From: Kitasatospora sp. NA04385 | GTDB lineage: Bacteria; Actinomycetota; Actinomycetes; Streptomycetales; Streptomycetaceae | DNA length: 64,000 nucleotides | Direction of reading: 5' to 3' | Assembly (NCBI RefSeq): GCF_013364235.1 | Contig: NZ_CP054919.1 | Location: 6,551,058 to 6,615,057, forward strand | In this document: one piece after another, positions 16,495-24,900 of the stretch | Numbering within the stretch: position 1 is the first letter of the stretch | Layout of the letters: each line of letters opens with the position of its first letter | Translations under genes and position numbers: made by a program | Notes under the pieces: model-generated | Databases searched by the model: none | What the model was told of the DNA's origin: nothing | The model's input: the letters and a program-made list of their open reading frames with translations, nothing else

Positions 16495-17307
16495 GTGACC
16501 TTCTCCATCGTGGCCCGCCAGGGCACCGCGCTCGGTGTCGCCGTGGCGAGCAAGTTCCTGTCCGTCGGGGCGCTGGTGCCCGCGGCGGAGGTCGGTGCCG
16601 GCGCGTTGGCGACGCAGGCCTGGGCCAACGTCGCCTACCGGCCGCAGGGGTTGGCGATGCTGCGCAGCGGTGTCGCACCGGCCGGGGTGCTGGCCGCGCT
16701 GCTGGCGGCGGACGAGGGGCGGGCGCACCGGCAGGTCGGCGTGGTCGGGGCGGACGGCGCCGCGGTGACGTACACCGGCGCGGAGTGCCTGCCCTGGGCG
16801 GGCGGGCTGGCCGGGGACGGGTACGCGGTCCAGGGGAACATCCTGACCGGGCCCGAGGTGGTCCGGGAGATGGCGGCCGTCTGGCTGGCCTCCGCCGAAC
16901 TGCCCTTCGCCGAACGGCTGGTGGCCGCACTGGCGGCGGGCGACGCGGCGGGCGGGGACGCCCGGGGCCGACAGAGCGCCGCGCTGTACGTGCTCGACCC
17001 GGGGCGGGGCGTCGGCGGCTGGGGCGACACCGCGTACGACCTGCGGGTGGACGACCACGCGGACCCGGTGGCCGAGCTGCGTCGGCTGCTCACCGTCCAC
17101 GAGGTGCTGCACGGGGCCTCCGACCCGGCCGCGCTGCTCCCGCTGGAGGGGGCGCTGGCCGAGGAAGTGCGGGGGCTGCTGGGCGGTCTCGGCTACGACT
17201 CGCTGGACCGCTGGGCGGGCGTGGAGAACCTGGAGGGCCGCCTCGCCGAGGGCCGGATAGACCCGCTGGTGCTGGAACACCTGCGGACGGCCGCCGCCGG
17301 GGCGTGA
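16495..17307 (+). CDS. DUF1028 family protein (Ntn-hydrolase-like)
   Basis: 270 residues. DUF1028 proteins have an Ntn-hydrolase-like fold and occur widely in bacteria with no proven reaction. The family pattern is clear: TFSIVARQGTALGVAVASKFLSVGALVP at the N-terminus, GALATQAWANVAYRPQGLAML, VQGNILTGPEVVREM (about 115-130), the Gly/Asp-rich GRQSAALYVL and YDLRVDDHADPVAELRRLL. The GTG at 16495 is preferred since it starts one residue before the conserved TFS; a TATCGT hexamer at 16481-16486 suggests a leaderless transcript. The C-terminal 70 residues look like the peptidoglycan-binding-like helical tail seen in longer family members. Confidence 0.85.
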   Translation: MTFSIVARQGTALGVAVASKFLSVGALVPAAEVGAGALATQAWANVAYRPQGLAMLRSGVAPAGVLAALLAADEGRAHRQVGVVGADGAAVTYTGAECLPWAGGLAGDGYAVQGNILTGPEVVREMAAVWLASAELPFAERLVAALAAGDAAGGDARGRQSAALYVLDPGRGVGGWGDTAYDLRVDDHADPVAELRRLLTVHEVLHGASDPAALLPLEGALAEEVRGLLGGLGYDSLDRWAGVENLEGRLAEGRIDPLVLEHLRTAAAGA

Positions 17308-17364
17308 CGGCCCTCCGCGGGTGCGCACCGGGCCCGGGCCGGACGACCGCGGAGCGGGACGCCT

Positions 17365-17405
17365 CGTCCTGCCCGTCGTCCTCCCCGCCGCCGGTCGGCA
17401 GGACG
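17365..17405. terminator. Hairpin between convergent genes
   Basis: A 9-bp stem (CGTCCTGCC at 17365-17373 with GGCAGGACG at 17397-17405) in the 188-base gap between DUF1028 and the lyase gene. The 23-nt loop is long, so the call is tentative. Confidence 0.4.
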
Positions 17406-17495
17406 TCGGCGTCGATCCCGGCGTCGGCGGCCGTGCGCGGTGCCGGGCCGGTCCCCGCACCGGCCGCCGGAGCCCGGCGGGAGCGGTGCGGCCGG

Positions 17496-18647
17496 TCAGC
17501 GGGCCAGCGCCCCGGTGAGGTCGGCGACCAGGTCGTCCGGGTCCTCCAGGCCGACGGACAGCCGCAGCAGGGCCGGGGACGGCTTGTGGGCGGCGGCGAC
17601 CGGGCGGTGGGTGAGCGAGGCGGGGTGTTGGATCAGGGTGTCGACGCCGCCGAGCGACACCGCGTGGGTGATCAACCGGCAGCGCTCGGCGACCGCCGCG
17701 GCGTGCGCGAAGCCGCCGGCCGCCTCGAAGGCCAGCGTGCTGCCGCCGCCCAGCAGTTGCGTGCCCAGCAGCGGCGAGCCGGAGCGGCCGGGGTAGTGCA
17801 CGGCGGCGACCCCGGGGTGCCCGGCCAGCCGGTCGGCGATCAGCGCGGCGGACGCGGACGCGGCCCGCACCCGCAGCGGCAGGGTCTGCAGGCCGCGGTG
17901 CAGCAGGTAGCCGGCCAGCGGGTGCAGGACCGCGCCGGTGACCGCCCGGACCCGGCGCAGCCGCTCGGCCCACTCGGCGGTGCAGGCCACCGCCCCGGCC
18001 AGCACGTCGCCGTGCCCGCCGATCGACTTGGTCGCCGAGTGCAGCACCAGGGTGGCGCCGAACGCCGCGGGCCGTTGCAGCACCGGGGTGGCGAAGGTGT
18101 TGTCGACCAGCAGCGGCACCCGGCCGCAGTGCTCGGCGACGGCGGCCAGGTCCAGCAGGTCCAGGGTGGGGTTGCCGGGGGTCTCGACCAGGACCAGCCC
18201 GGTGTCCGGGCGCAGGGCGGCGGCCAGCGTGCCGGGGGCGGCCCAGGTCACCTCGGTGCCGAGCAGCCCGGAGTCCAGCAGGTGGTCGGAGCCGCCGTAC
18301 AGCGGGCGCAGCGCGACCACGTGCCGGCGGCCGTCCGCGGCGGCGGCCAGCAGGCAGGCGGAGAGCGCGGCCATGCCGGAGGAGAAGGCCACCGCCTCGG
18401 CGCAGCCCTCCAGCTCGGCCAGCGCCCGTTCGAAGCGGGCGACCGTGGGGTTCCACAGCCGCTGGTAGACCAGGCCGCCGTCGGCGGGCGGCCGTCCGCC
18501 GCCGGCCAGCGCCTGGTAGGCGTCACCGCCGGCGGCGAGGTCCGGCACCGGGTAGGTGGTGGACAGGTCGAGCGGGGGGACGTGCGCACCGAGTCCGGCG
18601 AGGTCTTCGCGGCCGGCGTGCACGGCTCGGGTGTCGAGTCGGCTCAT
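17496..18647 (-). CDS. Cys/Met-metabolism PLP lyase (MetB/methionine gamma-lyase-like)
   Basis: 383 residues of the trans-sulfuration PLP family. Landmarks are TRAVHAGRED at the start, YQRLWNPTVARFERALAELEG, AFSSGMAALSA, ETPGNPTLDLLDL, VDNTFATPVLQRP and the PLP lysine in SATKSIGGHGDV (Lys207), with SLGGVDTLIQHPAS near the end. The family includes cystathionine gamma-synthase and -lyase and methionine gamma-lyase; the usual active-site YSR/TKY Tyr of the N-terminal domain is not conserved in the usual form (YQRLWNPT), so the reaction is open. A divergent Lrp regulator starts 111 bases away, typical of methionine gamma-lyase loci that degrade excess amino acid. Confidence 0.85.
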   Translation of the reverse strand: MSRLDTRAVHAGREDLAGLGAHVPPLDLSTTYPVPDLAAGGDAYQALAGGGRPPADGGLVYQRLWNPTVARFERALAELEGCAEAVAFSSGMAALSACLLAAAADGRRHVVALRPLYGGSDHLLDSGLLGTEVTWAAPGTLAAALRPDTGLVLVETPGNPTLDLLDLAAVAEHCGRVPLLVDNTFATPVLQRPAAFGATLVLHSATKSIGGHGDVLAGAVACTAEWAERLRRVRAVTGAVLHPLAGYLLHRGLQTLPLRVRAASASAALIADRLAGHPGVAAVHYPGRSGSPLLGTQLLGGGSTLAFEAAGGFAHAAAVAERCRLITHAVSLGGVDTLIQHPASLTHRPVAAAHKPSPALLRLSVGLEDPDDLVADLTGALAR

Positions 18648-18728
18648 GGCGCCCGATGGTGAACGCCCGGACGTCCGGTGGCCAGAGCGGCGGCAGATGA
18701 TTCGGTCCGGGCGGGGGCGCCCTTGCGG

Positions 18729-18769
18729 ATGTTCGGCGCGGACGGCCAGGCTGGTGGCGTGCCGAACAT
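18729..18769. promoter_or_regulatory. 9-bp inverted repeat spanning the Lrp start
   Basis: ATGTTCGGC at 18729-18737 and its exact complement GCCGAACAT at 18761-18769 bracket 23 bases that include the GTG start at 18759. The arms are about three helical turns apart, which suits an Lrp-type multimer repressing its own gene and possibly the divergent lyase. Confidence 0.5.
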
Positions 18770-19241
18770 TCCACGGGCCCGCGCGGCGGGGCTCGACGCC
18801 GTCGACCGGGCGATCGTCCGGGTGCTGCTGGCCGACGCCCGGACGCCCAACAACGCGCTGGCGGAACGGGTCGGCATCGCCCCGTCCACCTGCCTGGCCC
18901 GGGTGCGGGCGCTGCGCGAGCGCGGGGTGATCGCCGGCTACCACGCGGAGGTGGACCTGCCCTCGGTCGGGCTGCCGCTGCAGGCGATGATCTCGGTGCG
19001 GCTGCGGGCCCACACCAGGGAGCAGAACGGCAGTTTCCGGGCCGCCGCGCCCGGACTGCCGGGCGTGCTGGCGGTGTTCCACATGGCGGGCAGCGACGAC
19101 TACCTGCTGCACGTGGCGGTGGCCGACCCGGAGGCGCTGCGCTGCTTCGTGGTCGACCACCTGACGGCCCATCCGGCGGTCGCGCAGACCCGCACCAACC
19201 TGGTCTTCGAGCGCGTCCCGGGCGCGGGGCCGTCGTTCTGA
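18759..19241 (+). CDS. Lrp/AsnC-family transcriptional regulator
   Basis: 160 residues from a GTG. The N-terminal HTH reads LDAVDRAIVRVLLADARTPNNALAERVGIAPSTCLARVRALRERGVIAGYHAEVD, followed by the RAM/AsnC ligand-binding domain (LQAMISVRLRAH, PGVLAVFHMAGSDDYLLHVAVADPEALRCFVVDHL). Such regulators sense amino acids as octamers or hexadecamers. It is divergent from the PLP lyase gene, which makes that gene its likely target. The GTG is chosen because it removes a non-conserved extension; its ribosome binding site is weak. Confidence 0.85.
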   Translation: MPNIPRARAAGLDAVDRAIVRVLLADARTPNNALAERVGIAPSTCLARVRALRERGVIAGYHAEVDLPSVGLPLQAMISVRLRAHTREQNGSFRAAAPGLPGVLAVFHMAGSDDYLLHVAVADPEALRCFVVDHLTAHPAVAQTRTNLVFERVPGAGPSF

Positions 19242-19254
19242 CCGGCCGATCGGC

Positions 19255-19267
19255 TGACGCAGCGTCA
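19255..19267. repeat. TGACGCAGCGTCA palindrome, copy 1
   Basis: A 13-base odd palindrome between the Lrp stop and the relic regulator stop. The identical 13-mer recurs at 47763-47775 in the P450 promoter. Confidence 0.5.
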
Positions 19268-19273
19268 ACTTGC

Positions 19274-19614
19274 TTACAACCAGCCGCACTTGGCGGCCTG
19301 CGGCCCGGCCTGGAAGCGGGTCCGGGCGTTCAGCTCGCCCATCGGCTGGGCGATCCGGCGGGTCATGGTGCGCTGCGGTGCCGCAGCGCGTCCTGGCCCT
19401 CGATCGGTTCGACCATCTCCCAGCCTTCGGCCGGGAGGTGCCCCCTTGCTGGAGACGGACGGCCCGAGGTCGGCGTACGAGAGCGCGCGCCGGGGGAGCC
19501 GTCCACCGACTCGGCGAGCCGGGTGGAGGCGGAGCGCGGGGAGGCCGGCACCCGCAGGTGCAGCGCGCTCTCCGGCGGGCCGAGGCCGAGTGGTTCCAAC
19601 AGGTCGTCGGACAT
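19274..19614 (-). pseudogene. Decayed LuxR-type HTH regulator
   Basis: This 341-base stretch holds pieces of one regulator in two frames. From an ATG at 19614 the chain MSDDLLEPLGLGPPESALHL resembles the start of streptomycete regulators with a TrmB-like N-terminus. The region before the TAA at 19274 encodes, in another frame, TRRIAQPMGELNARTRFQAG followed by PQAAKCGWL, which is the C-terminal half of a LuxR HTH (normally RRIAxLMxxLxARTRFQ-G-QAAxRGWL). Intact homologues are about 330 residues; here most of the middle is gone and at least one frameshift separates the ends. It lies on the minus strand in a 578-base gap otherwise without genes. Confidence 0.6.
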
Positions 19615-19819
19615 GATCCCCGGGATGTGGCGGCGGTGGCGAGTTGTGGCCACTGTCCAGCATCCGCCGCCGCAGTTCAGGGGGTTCGGCCTTACCGTAC
19701 TGAGTATCGGTAATCTGTCCGGTTCCTCCGGACGGGGCAGCGCTGCCGAGCTCCGACGCGGCCGGACGACGGCGCCCTCCCGCTCCCACCCGGTCGCCCC
19801 CGTTGTGAAGGGACCGACC

Positions 19820-20257
19820 ATGGCTGTCGCGGACCCACCCCAGACCGTGCGCTACCGCCTGAGCCTGGCGACCGTACCCGCGTCCGTGCCCGAGGCGCGT
19901 CGCGGCGCGCGGACCGAACTCGCCGCCCGCGGGCTGGACGCGGATCATCCACTGACCGACACGGTGCTGCTGGTGGTCAGCGAACTGGTCACCAACGCGG
20001 TCCGCCACGCCGCCCCCCGATCACCCCGCACCACGCTCCAACTCGACTTCTGTGCCGAGGAACTGACGGTTCGTGTGCACGACCGCCACCCGCACTGTCC
20101 GCAGCGCCCGCAGGTGCCGCACCAGGACGGCAGCGGCGGCTGGGGCCTGGCCCTGGTGCACGAGGTGGCCGCGCTGGCCGGCGGTCTGGTGGAGACCGTG
20201 GCGGACGAGGACGGCGGCGGCAAGACCATGCTGGTGCGGCTCCCGCTGGAGCCCTGA
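19820..20257 (+). CDS. RsbW-like HATPase (anti-sigma regulatory type)
   Basis: 145 residues from an ATG after GAAGGGA. A single GHKL ATP-binding domain: the N-box LVVSELVTNAVRHA (about 52-65), the G1 box VHDRHP and the Gly-rich G2 box DGSGGWGLALVHEVAALAG (about 103-121). Short proteins of this kind in streptomycetes are annotated as ATP-binding anti-sigma or serine-kinase-like regulators, acting by binding or phosphorylating partner sigma or anti-anti-sigma factors. No partner gene is adjacent. The G1 box has D-R-H-P where D-x-G-x-G or D-x-S/G is common, as in many of these lone RsbW-like proteins. Confidence 0.8.
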   Translation: MAVADPPQTVRYRLSLATVPASVPEARRGARTELAARGLDADHPLTDTVLLVVSELVTNAVRHAAPRSPRTTLQLDFCAEELTVRVHDRHPHCPQRPQVPHQDGSGGWGLALVHEVAALAGGLVETVADEDGGGKTMLVRLPLEP

Positions 20258-20419
20258 GCGCGGCGGCGCCGGAAACTCCGTTCGGGCGGGCCGCGGGCGC
20301 ACGGCCGTGCGGGCCCGGGGGAGGTTGGCGCGGGGCCGGCGCCGTTGTCCCGGCGGGCGCCGGTTGGGAAGACGATCGTCGGACGACCCCGCAGCCTCCA
20401 CTCTGCTGCACGCATCAAG

Positions 20420-20442
20420 TTATTGCAAGTAACTCGCAATAA
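20420..20442. promoter_or_regulatory. 23-bp near-perfect palindrome in a convergent gap
   Basis: Arms of 11 bases (TTATTGCAAGT and ACTCGCAATAA) around one A; 10 of 11 positions pair. It is AT-rich against a GC-rich background and has the TTGCAA half-site of MarR/HxlR operators. It is placed oddly, between the ends of two convergent genes. Confidence 0.55.
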
Positions 20443-20502
20443 GCCGGGCGACGGGCCGGGCGGAAGGCCGGGCAATAGGCCGGGCGACGGGCCGGGCGCG
20501 GG
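20443..20502. repeat. Five tandem 12-bp units
   Basis: Five consecutive units share GCCGGGC plus five variable bases (GACGG, GGAAG, AATAG, GACGG, GCGGG). They adjoin the 23-bp palindrome and lie past the stop of the oxidase gene at 20520. Confidence 0.75.
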
Positions 20503-20519
20503 CGGAGCGGGTGGGGCGC

Positions 20520-21683
20520 TCAGCAGCGCCGCAGTGCGCCCGGCGCGCGCAGGCTCTCCAGCGACGGGTAGCCGTCCACCGCCATCAGCAGGTCCGCCTC
20601 CGCCAGCAGCGAGCGCAGCACGTGCACCACGCCCGCCTCGCCGCCCAGCGCCAGCCCGTACACGTACGGCCGACCCACGCCGACCGCCGTCGCGCCCAGC
20701 GCCAGCGCCTTCACCGCGTCCGCGCCGCTGCGCACGCCCGAGTCGAACAGCACCGGCAGGCCGTCCGCGGCCGCCACCACCTCGGCCAGCGACTCCAGCG
20801 CGGGCAGGCCGCCGTTCGCCTGCCGGCCGCCGTGGTTCGAGCAGTAGACCCCGTCCACGCCCGCGTCCTTCGCCCGGCGCACGTCCTCCGGGTGGCACAG
20901 GCCCTTCAGTACGATCGGCAGGCCGGTCAGCGACCGCAGCCACGGCAGGTCGTCCCAGGTCAGCGGGTTGCCGAAGACCTGCACCCAGTCCATCACCGCG
21001 CCGCGCGGGTCCCCGTCCGGGTCCTGCAGCCGGGCCCGGAACACCGGGTCGGAGGTGTAGTTCGCCAGGCAGTGCCCGCGCAGCTGCGGGAAGCTGCCGC
21101 TGCCCAGGTCGCGCGGCCGCCAGCCGGTCACCCAGGTGTCCAGGGTGACCACCAGCGCCTTGAACCCGGCCGCCTCCGCCCGGTGCACCAGCGACTCGGC
21201 CAGCGCCCGGTCGGTCGGCGTGTACAGCTGGAAGAAGCCCGGCGTGCCGCCCAGCTCCGCCGCCACCGCCTCCATCGGGTCCGCCGACAGGGTGGACGCC
21301 ACCATCGGCACCCCCGTGCGGGCCGCCGCCCGGGCCGTCGCCACGTCCCCGTGCCCGTCCGGCGCGCACGGCCCCAGCACCCCCACCGGGGCCAGGAACA
21401 GCGGCGAGGCCAGCTCCAGCCCGAACAGGTCCACCCGCAGGTCCCGCTCCTTCGCGCCCACCAGCATCCGCGGCACCAGCCCCCACCGCTCGAACGCCGC
21501 CGCGTTCGCCCGCTGGGTGTGCTCGTCGCCCGCCCCGCCCGCCACGTACGACCACAGCTCCGGCGCCAGCGCGTGCCGGGCCCGCTCGGCCAGGCCCGCG
21601 TACGTCATCGGGTACTTCGGGGCGACGCCGAACAGCGCCTCGAAGTAGATCTCGTTCTGGTAGTCGCCGAACTGGGGGGCCAT
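20520..21683 (-). CDS. FMN-dependent alpha-hydroxyacid oxidase (lactate 2-monooxygenase-like)
   Basis: 387 residues with GAGGAG before the ATG. An FMN TIM barrel of the lactate oxidase/glycolate oxidase family: FGDYQNEIYFEAL start, YVAGGAGDEHTQRANAAAFERWGLVPRML, FLAPVGVLGPCAPDGHGDVATARAAA, LVVTLDTWVTGWRPRDL, LKGLCHPEDVRRAKDAGVDG, the catalytic SNHGGRQ (His284) and FDSGVRSGADAVKALALGA. The NEIYFEALFG start and the insert near TPTDRALAES fit lactate 2-monooxygenase, which turns L-lactate to acetate and CO2. The AraC regulator starting at 21838 is divergent and is the likely regulator. Confidence 0.85.
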   Translation of the reverse strand: MAPQFGDYQNEIYFEALFGVAPKYPMTYAGLAERARHALAPELWSYVAGGAGDEHTQRANAAAFERWGLVPRMLVGAKERDLRVDLFGLELASPLFLAPVGVLGPCAPDGHGDVATARAAARTGVPMVASTLSADPMEAVAAELGGTPGFFQLYTPTDRALAESLVHRAEAAGFKALVVTLDTWVTGWRPRDLGSGSFPQLRGHCLANYTSDPVFRARLQDPDGDPRGAVMDWVQVFGNPLTWDDLPWLRSLTGLPIVLKGLCHPEDVRRAKDAGVDGVYCSNHGGRQANGGLPALESLAEVVAAADGLPVLFDSGVRSGADAVKALALGATAVGVGRPYVYGLALGGEAGVVHVLRSLLAEADLLMAVDGYPSLESLRAPGALRRC

Positions 21684-21837
21684 CCGCGCTCCTCGGGGGT
21701 GGTCGGGGTCGGGGTGAGGGTGGGGCCACGCTCCACCGGTTACCCGGCGGTAGTCAAGGGCGGGCCGACCGCACCGACCCGGGCCGGACCGCAGCCCTCC
21801 CGGTGGAAGATCAACCGGAGGTAGCCTGGCAGCGGAT

Positions 21838-22773
21838 GTGGTGACCATGCGAGCGAACGAACTCCAGGCGTCCGGGACGGTGATCCCCGAGGTCCCGTTC
21901 ACCGCGCCCCCCGGCGGACCGGCCGGCGTCGAAGTCATGACGCTCGCCGAACTCCGCCACCGCCGCGCCACCGCCGCCCCCGCGGACGACTTCCACCGGC
22001 CGCAACGGCCCGCCTTCCACCACCTGCTCACCCTCGACCGCGGCAGCCTGCGCCACACCGTCGACTTCACCGCGCACACCGTCGAACCCGGCAGCTGGCT
22101 GTGGGTCCGGCCCGGACAGGTCCAGCAGTGGGGCGAACTCGGCGACGCCGACGGCACCCTGGTGCTGTTCGAGCCGGGCTTCCCCGACCCCGCGACGGTC
22201 GCCGCCGCCAGGCTCGACGACCCCTTCGCCGCCGCCGTCCTGCACGCCGACGGACCGGACCGCGAAGCGCTGCGGCACGCGGTGCGGCACCTCCACCGCG
22301 AGTACGCCTCCGGCGCGGACCTGCCCGCCGAGATCCACCACGCGCTGCTGCGCCACCTGCTCGCCGCGCTGCTGCTGCGCCTCGCCAACCCGGCGGTGCC
22401 GTGCGGCAGCGCCGCGACCGAACCGGGCGAGACCTACCGGCGCTTCCGGCAGGCCGTCGAGCACCACTTCACCCACACCCGGCGGGTCGAGGACTACGCG
22501 AAGTACCTCGGCTACTCCCCGCGCACCCTCTCCCGGGCCACCCTCGCCGCGGCGGGCGTCGGGGCCAAGGAGTTCATCGACCGCCGCGTCGTCCTGGAGG
22601 CCAAGCGCCTGCTCGCCCACAGCGAGAGCTCCGCCGCCAGGATCGCCGACCACCTGGGCTTCGCCGACGCCGCGAACTTCGCCAAGTTCTTCCACCAGCG
22701 CACCGGCACCACCCCGATCGCCTTCCGCACGGCGGTGCGCGGCACGGGCGGGGGGACGCCTCCGGCGGGGTGA
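21838..22773 (+). CDS. AraC-family transcriptional regulator
   Basis: 311 residues. An N-terminal cupin sensor (FHHLLTLDRGSLRHTVDFTAHTVEPGSWLWVRPGQVQQWGEL, about 60-100) precedes a C-terminal two-HTH AraC DNA-binding domain (RRVEDYAKYLGYSPRTLSRATLAAAGVGAKEFIDRR, then RIADHLGFADAANFAKFFHQRTGTTPIAFR). Among GTG/ATG options at 21838, 21841 and 21847 the first is nearest the GGAGG at 21817-21821. It is divergent from the alpha-hydroxyacid oxidase with 154 bases between, so lactate or a related acid is the expected inducer. The last 14 codons and stop lie in a duplicated stretch. Confidence 0.85.
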   Translation: MVTMRANELQASGTVIPEVPFTAPPGGPAGVEVMTLAELRHRRATAAPADDFHRPQRPAFHHLLTLDRGSLRHTVDFTAHTVEPGSWLWVRPGQVQQWGELGDADGTLVLFEPGFPDPATVAAARLDDPFAAAVLHADGPDREALRHAVRHLHREYASGADLPAEIHHALLRHLLAALLLRLANPAVPCGSAATEPGETYRRFRQAVEHHFTHTRRVEDYAKYLGYSPRTLSRATLAAAGVGAKEFIDRRVVLEAKRLLAHSESSAARIADHLGFADAANFAKFFHQRTGTTPIAFRTAVRGTGGGTPPAG

Positions 22774-22876
22774 GGGCGGTGAGGGCGGGGACGCCTCCGG
22801 CGGGGTGGGGAGGGCGAGGGGAAGGGCGGCGGTGCGCGGCGCGGGCGGGGGGACGCCTCCGGCGGGGTGAGGGCGG
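22731..22876 (+). repeat. 49-bp direct repeat spanning the AraC stop codon
   Basis: Copy 1 (22731-22779) includes the end and TGA of the AraC gene. Copy 2 (22828-22876) differs at one base. A partial third copy (about 22784-22806) lies between. The rest of the 301-base gap up to the kinase start at 23075 holds only the kinase leader and promoter region. Confidence 0.8.
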
Positions 22877-23074
22877 GGCGGGGCCGTGGGGTTGGTGGGG
22901 CGGGGGGGGTCGGTCCTGTCGTGGAAGAGTAACCGTCAGGTTCCGATCTGGTCCGGAAAGGGGGGACTCGTGCCGTTCGGCGCCGGGGAAGCCCTAGGGT
23001 GCCTCGTGAAGATCCCGTGAGCGGGGTCGGGGTATTTCCTGCTGGTTCGGCAAGCAGTCTAGGAGCGCGGAACG

Positions 23075-24832
23075 TTGGAGACTCTCGGCGATGGCGATCC
23101 GCATGCCGTGGGGCCGTACCGGCTGCTCGGGCGGCTGGGGGCCGGCGGGATGGGGGAGGTGTTCCTCGGACGGACGGCCGGCGGGCGGACGGTGGCGGTG
23201 AAGACGGTCCGCCAGGAGTTCGCCGCGGACCGGGAGTTCCGGCAGCGGTTCCGGCAGGAGGTGGCCGCGGCGCAGCGGGTCGGCGGCCGGTGGACCGCGC
23301 CGGTGCTGGACGCCGACACCGAGGGGCCGCAGCCGTGGGTGGCCACCGGGTACGTCGCGGGGCCCTCGCTGACGGACGCGGTGCAGCGGTTCGGTGCGCT
23401 GCCGCCGGACACGGTGCGGGCGCTGGGCACCGGCCTGGCCGACGCGCTGGAGGCCGTGCACGCGCTGGGGCTGGTCCACCGGGACGTCAAGCCGTCGAAC
23501 GTGCTGCTGGCGCTGGACGGCCCGCGGCTGATCGACTTCGGCATCGCCCGGGCGCTGGACGCGACGTCCGCGCTGACCAGGTCCGGGTACGTGGTCGGCT
23601 CGCCGGGGTTCATGTCGCCGGAGCAGGCCAAGGGACGCCCCTCCGGTCCGGCCGGCGACGTGTTCGGGCTCGGTGCGGTGCTGGTCTTCGCGGCCACCGG
23701 GCGGGCCCCGTTCGGCGAGCAGGACAGCGCGGCCGGGCTGCTCTACCGGATCGTCCACGAGGAGCCGGAACTCGGCGACCTGGACGGCGAGTTGCTCGCG
23801 CTGGTGCGGGACTGCCTGGACAAGGAGCCGGAGCGCCGGCCGACCCCGGCCGCCCTCCGGGAGCGGCTGGCGCGCAGCGCCTCGGGGACGACCAGGCTCG
23901 GCGAGCGGGGCTGGCTGCCCGCCGCGGTCTCCGAGGAGGTGGCGCGGATGGCCGTCGCGCTGCTGGACCTGGAGTCCCGGCCCGACCCCGTCCGGCCGCC
24001 CGCGCCCACCGTGCTGGAGGCCCCGCCGCAGCTTCCGCCGACCGCCCCGACGGCGGCCGGGCCGATGCCCCCGACCGCCCCGTACCAGGCGCACCCGTCG
24101 TTCGGGCCGCCCGCGAACCCGTACGTGTCCCAGACCCCGCCGGGGGCGTACCCGGCGCCGAACCCGTACGTCTCCCACACGCCGCCGGGCGCCTACCCGT
24201 ACCAGACCGTCGTCGTGCAGCCGCCGGCCAAGCGGCGGGCGGCGCCGCTGATCGCCACCGGGCTCGTCGCGGCGGCGCTGGCGGGGCTGGGCGTGTGGGC
24301 CGCGACGGGCGGGCCGGGCGGCGGCGACAAGGCGTCGGGCAGCCCGTCCGGCAGTCCGGCGGTGGTGGCCGGCAAGGACGGCGGGAAGTCGCCGGAGCCG
24401 GACACCTCGGTCACCCCGGCCGGGCGCAAGAGCGACCCGCCGCCCTCACCTTCACCTTCGCCTTCGCCCTCGCCCTCGGCCGACGACGGGGACGCCGTCG
24501 CGGACGCCTTCCTGGGCACCTTCGAGGGGGCGGCCGCCTCCTCGAACGGGCTGCGGCTGGTCATGCGGTTCACCATCCACCAGGGCGCGGTCGGCGACCC
24601 GGTCGCCTACGTGGAGACCGACGGCGGCCTCGGCACCGGCCAGGTGCTGTGCACCAACGAGGAGTCCCTGGTCTCCGCCACCAAGTCCCGGCTGGTCGCC
24701 CGCACCGTGAACGGCACCGTCAGCGTGGGCTGCGACCCGATCGGCGGGGACGCGGTCCTCACCCCGAACAAGGACGGCTCCCTGCACTTCGTCCAGCAGG
24801 GCTTCTCCGGCGACATGGCGCGCAACGACTGA
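23075..24832 (+). CDS. Membrane-anchored Hanks-type Ser/Thr protein kinase
   Basis: 585 residues from a TTG, 9 bases after AGGAG. The kinase domain (15-275) has the P-loop GRLGAGGMGEVFLG, catalytic Lys in VAVKTV, HRDVKPSN, DFGIARAL and SPEQAKG. A Pro-rich juxtamembrane linker (300-385) carries a duplicated NPYVSxTPPGAYP. One membrane helix (APLIATGLVAAALAGLGVWAA, about 389-410) follows a KRR stop. A Ser/Pro repeat (SPSPSPSPSPS, near 463-475) leads to an extracellular domain (480-585) with two Cys that may pair. No PASTA domain is present. Such kinases sense envelope signals; the small outer domain is unassigned. Confidence 0.9.
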   Translation: METLGDGDPHAVGPYRLLGRLGAGGMGEVFLGRTAGGRTVAVKTVRQEFAADREFRQRFRQEVAAAQRVGGRWTAPVLDADTEGPQPWVATGYVAGPSLTDAVQRFGALPPDTVRALGTGLADALEAVHALGLVHRDVKPSNVLLALDGPRLIDFGIARALDATSALTRSGYVVGSPGFMSPEQAKGRPSGPAGDVFGLGAVLVFAATGRAPFGEQDSAAGLLYRIVHEEPELGDLDGELLALVRDCLDKEPERRPTPAALRERLARSASGTTRLGERGWLPAAVSEEVARMAVALLDLESRPDPVRPPAPTVLEAPPQLPPTAPTAAGPMPPTAPYQAHPSFGPPANPYVSQTPPGAYPAPNPYVSHTPPGAYPYQTVVVQPPAKRRAAPLIATGLVAAALAGLGVWAATGGPGGGDKASGSPSGSPAVVAGKDGGKSPEPDTSVTPAGRKSDPPPSPSPSPSPSPSADDGDAVADAFLGTFEGAAASSNGLRLVMRFTIHQGAVGDPVAYVETDGGLGTGQVLCTNEESLVSATKSRLVARTVNGTVSVGCDPIGGDAVLTPNKDGSLHFVQQGFSGDMARND

Positions 24833-24873
24833 CCCGCGGGCCGGTGCTCCGGCGGCGGGGGCCGCTGCCGGGC

Positions 24874-24900
24874 GCCGGGGTCACCGGGGTCGCCGGGGTC
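24874..24900 (-). repeat. Three 9-bp units at a stop codon
   Basis: Three tandem units CCGGGGTC plus one base, the last overlapping the TCA (TGA on the minus strand) that ends the gene at 24899. Confidence 0.65.

Noticed and set aside
20345..21148. A plus-strand frame containing PGDG repeats
   Set aside because: It arises from the 12-bp repeats and then runs antisense to the alpha-hydroxyacid oxidase gene; no start signal.
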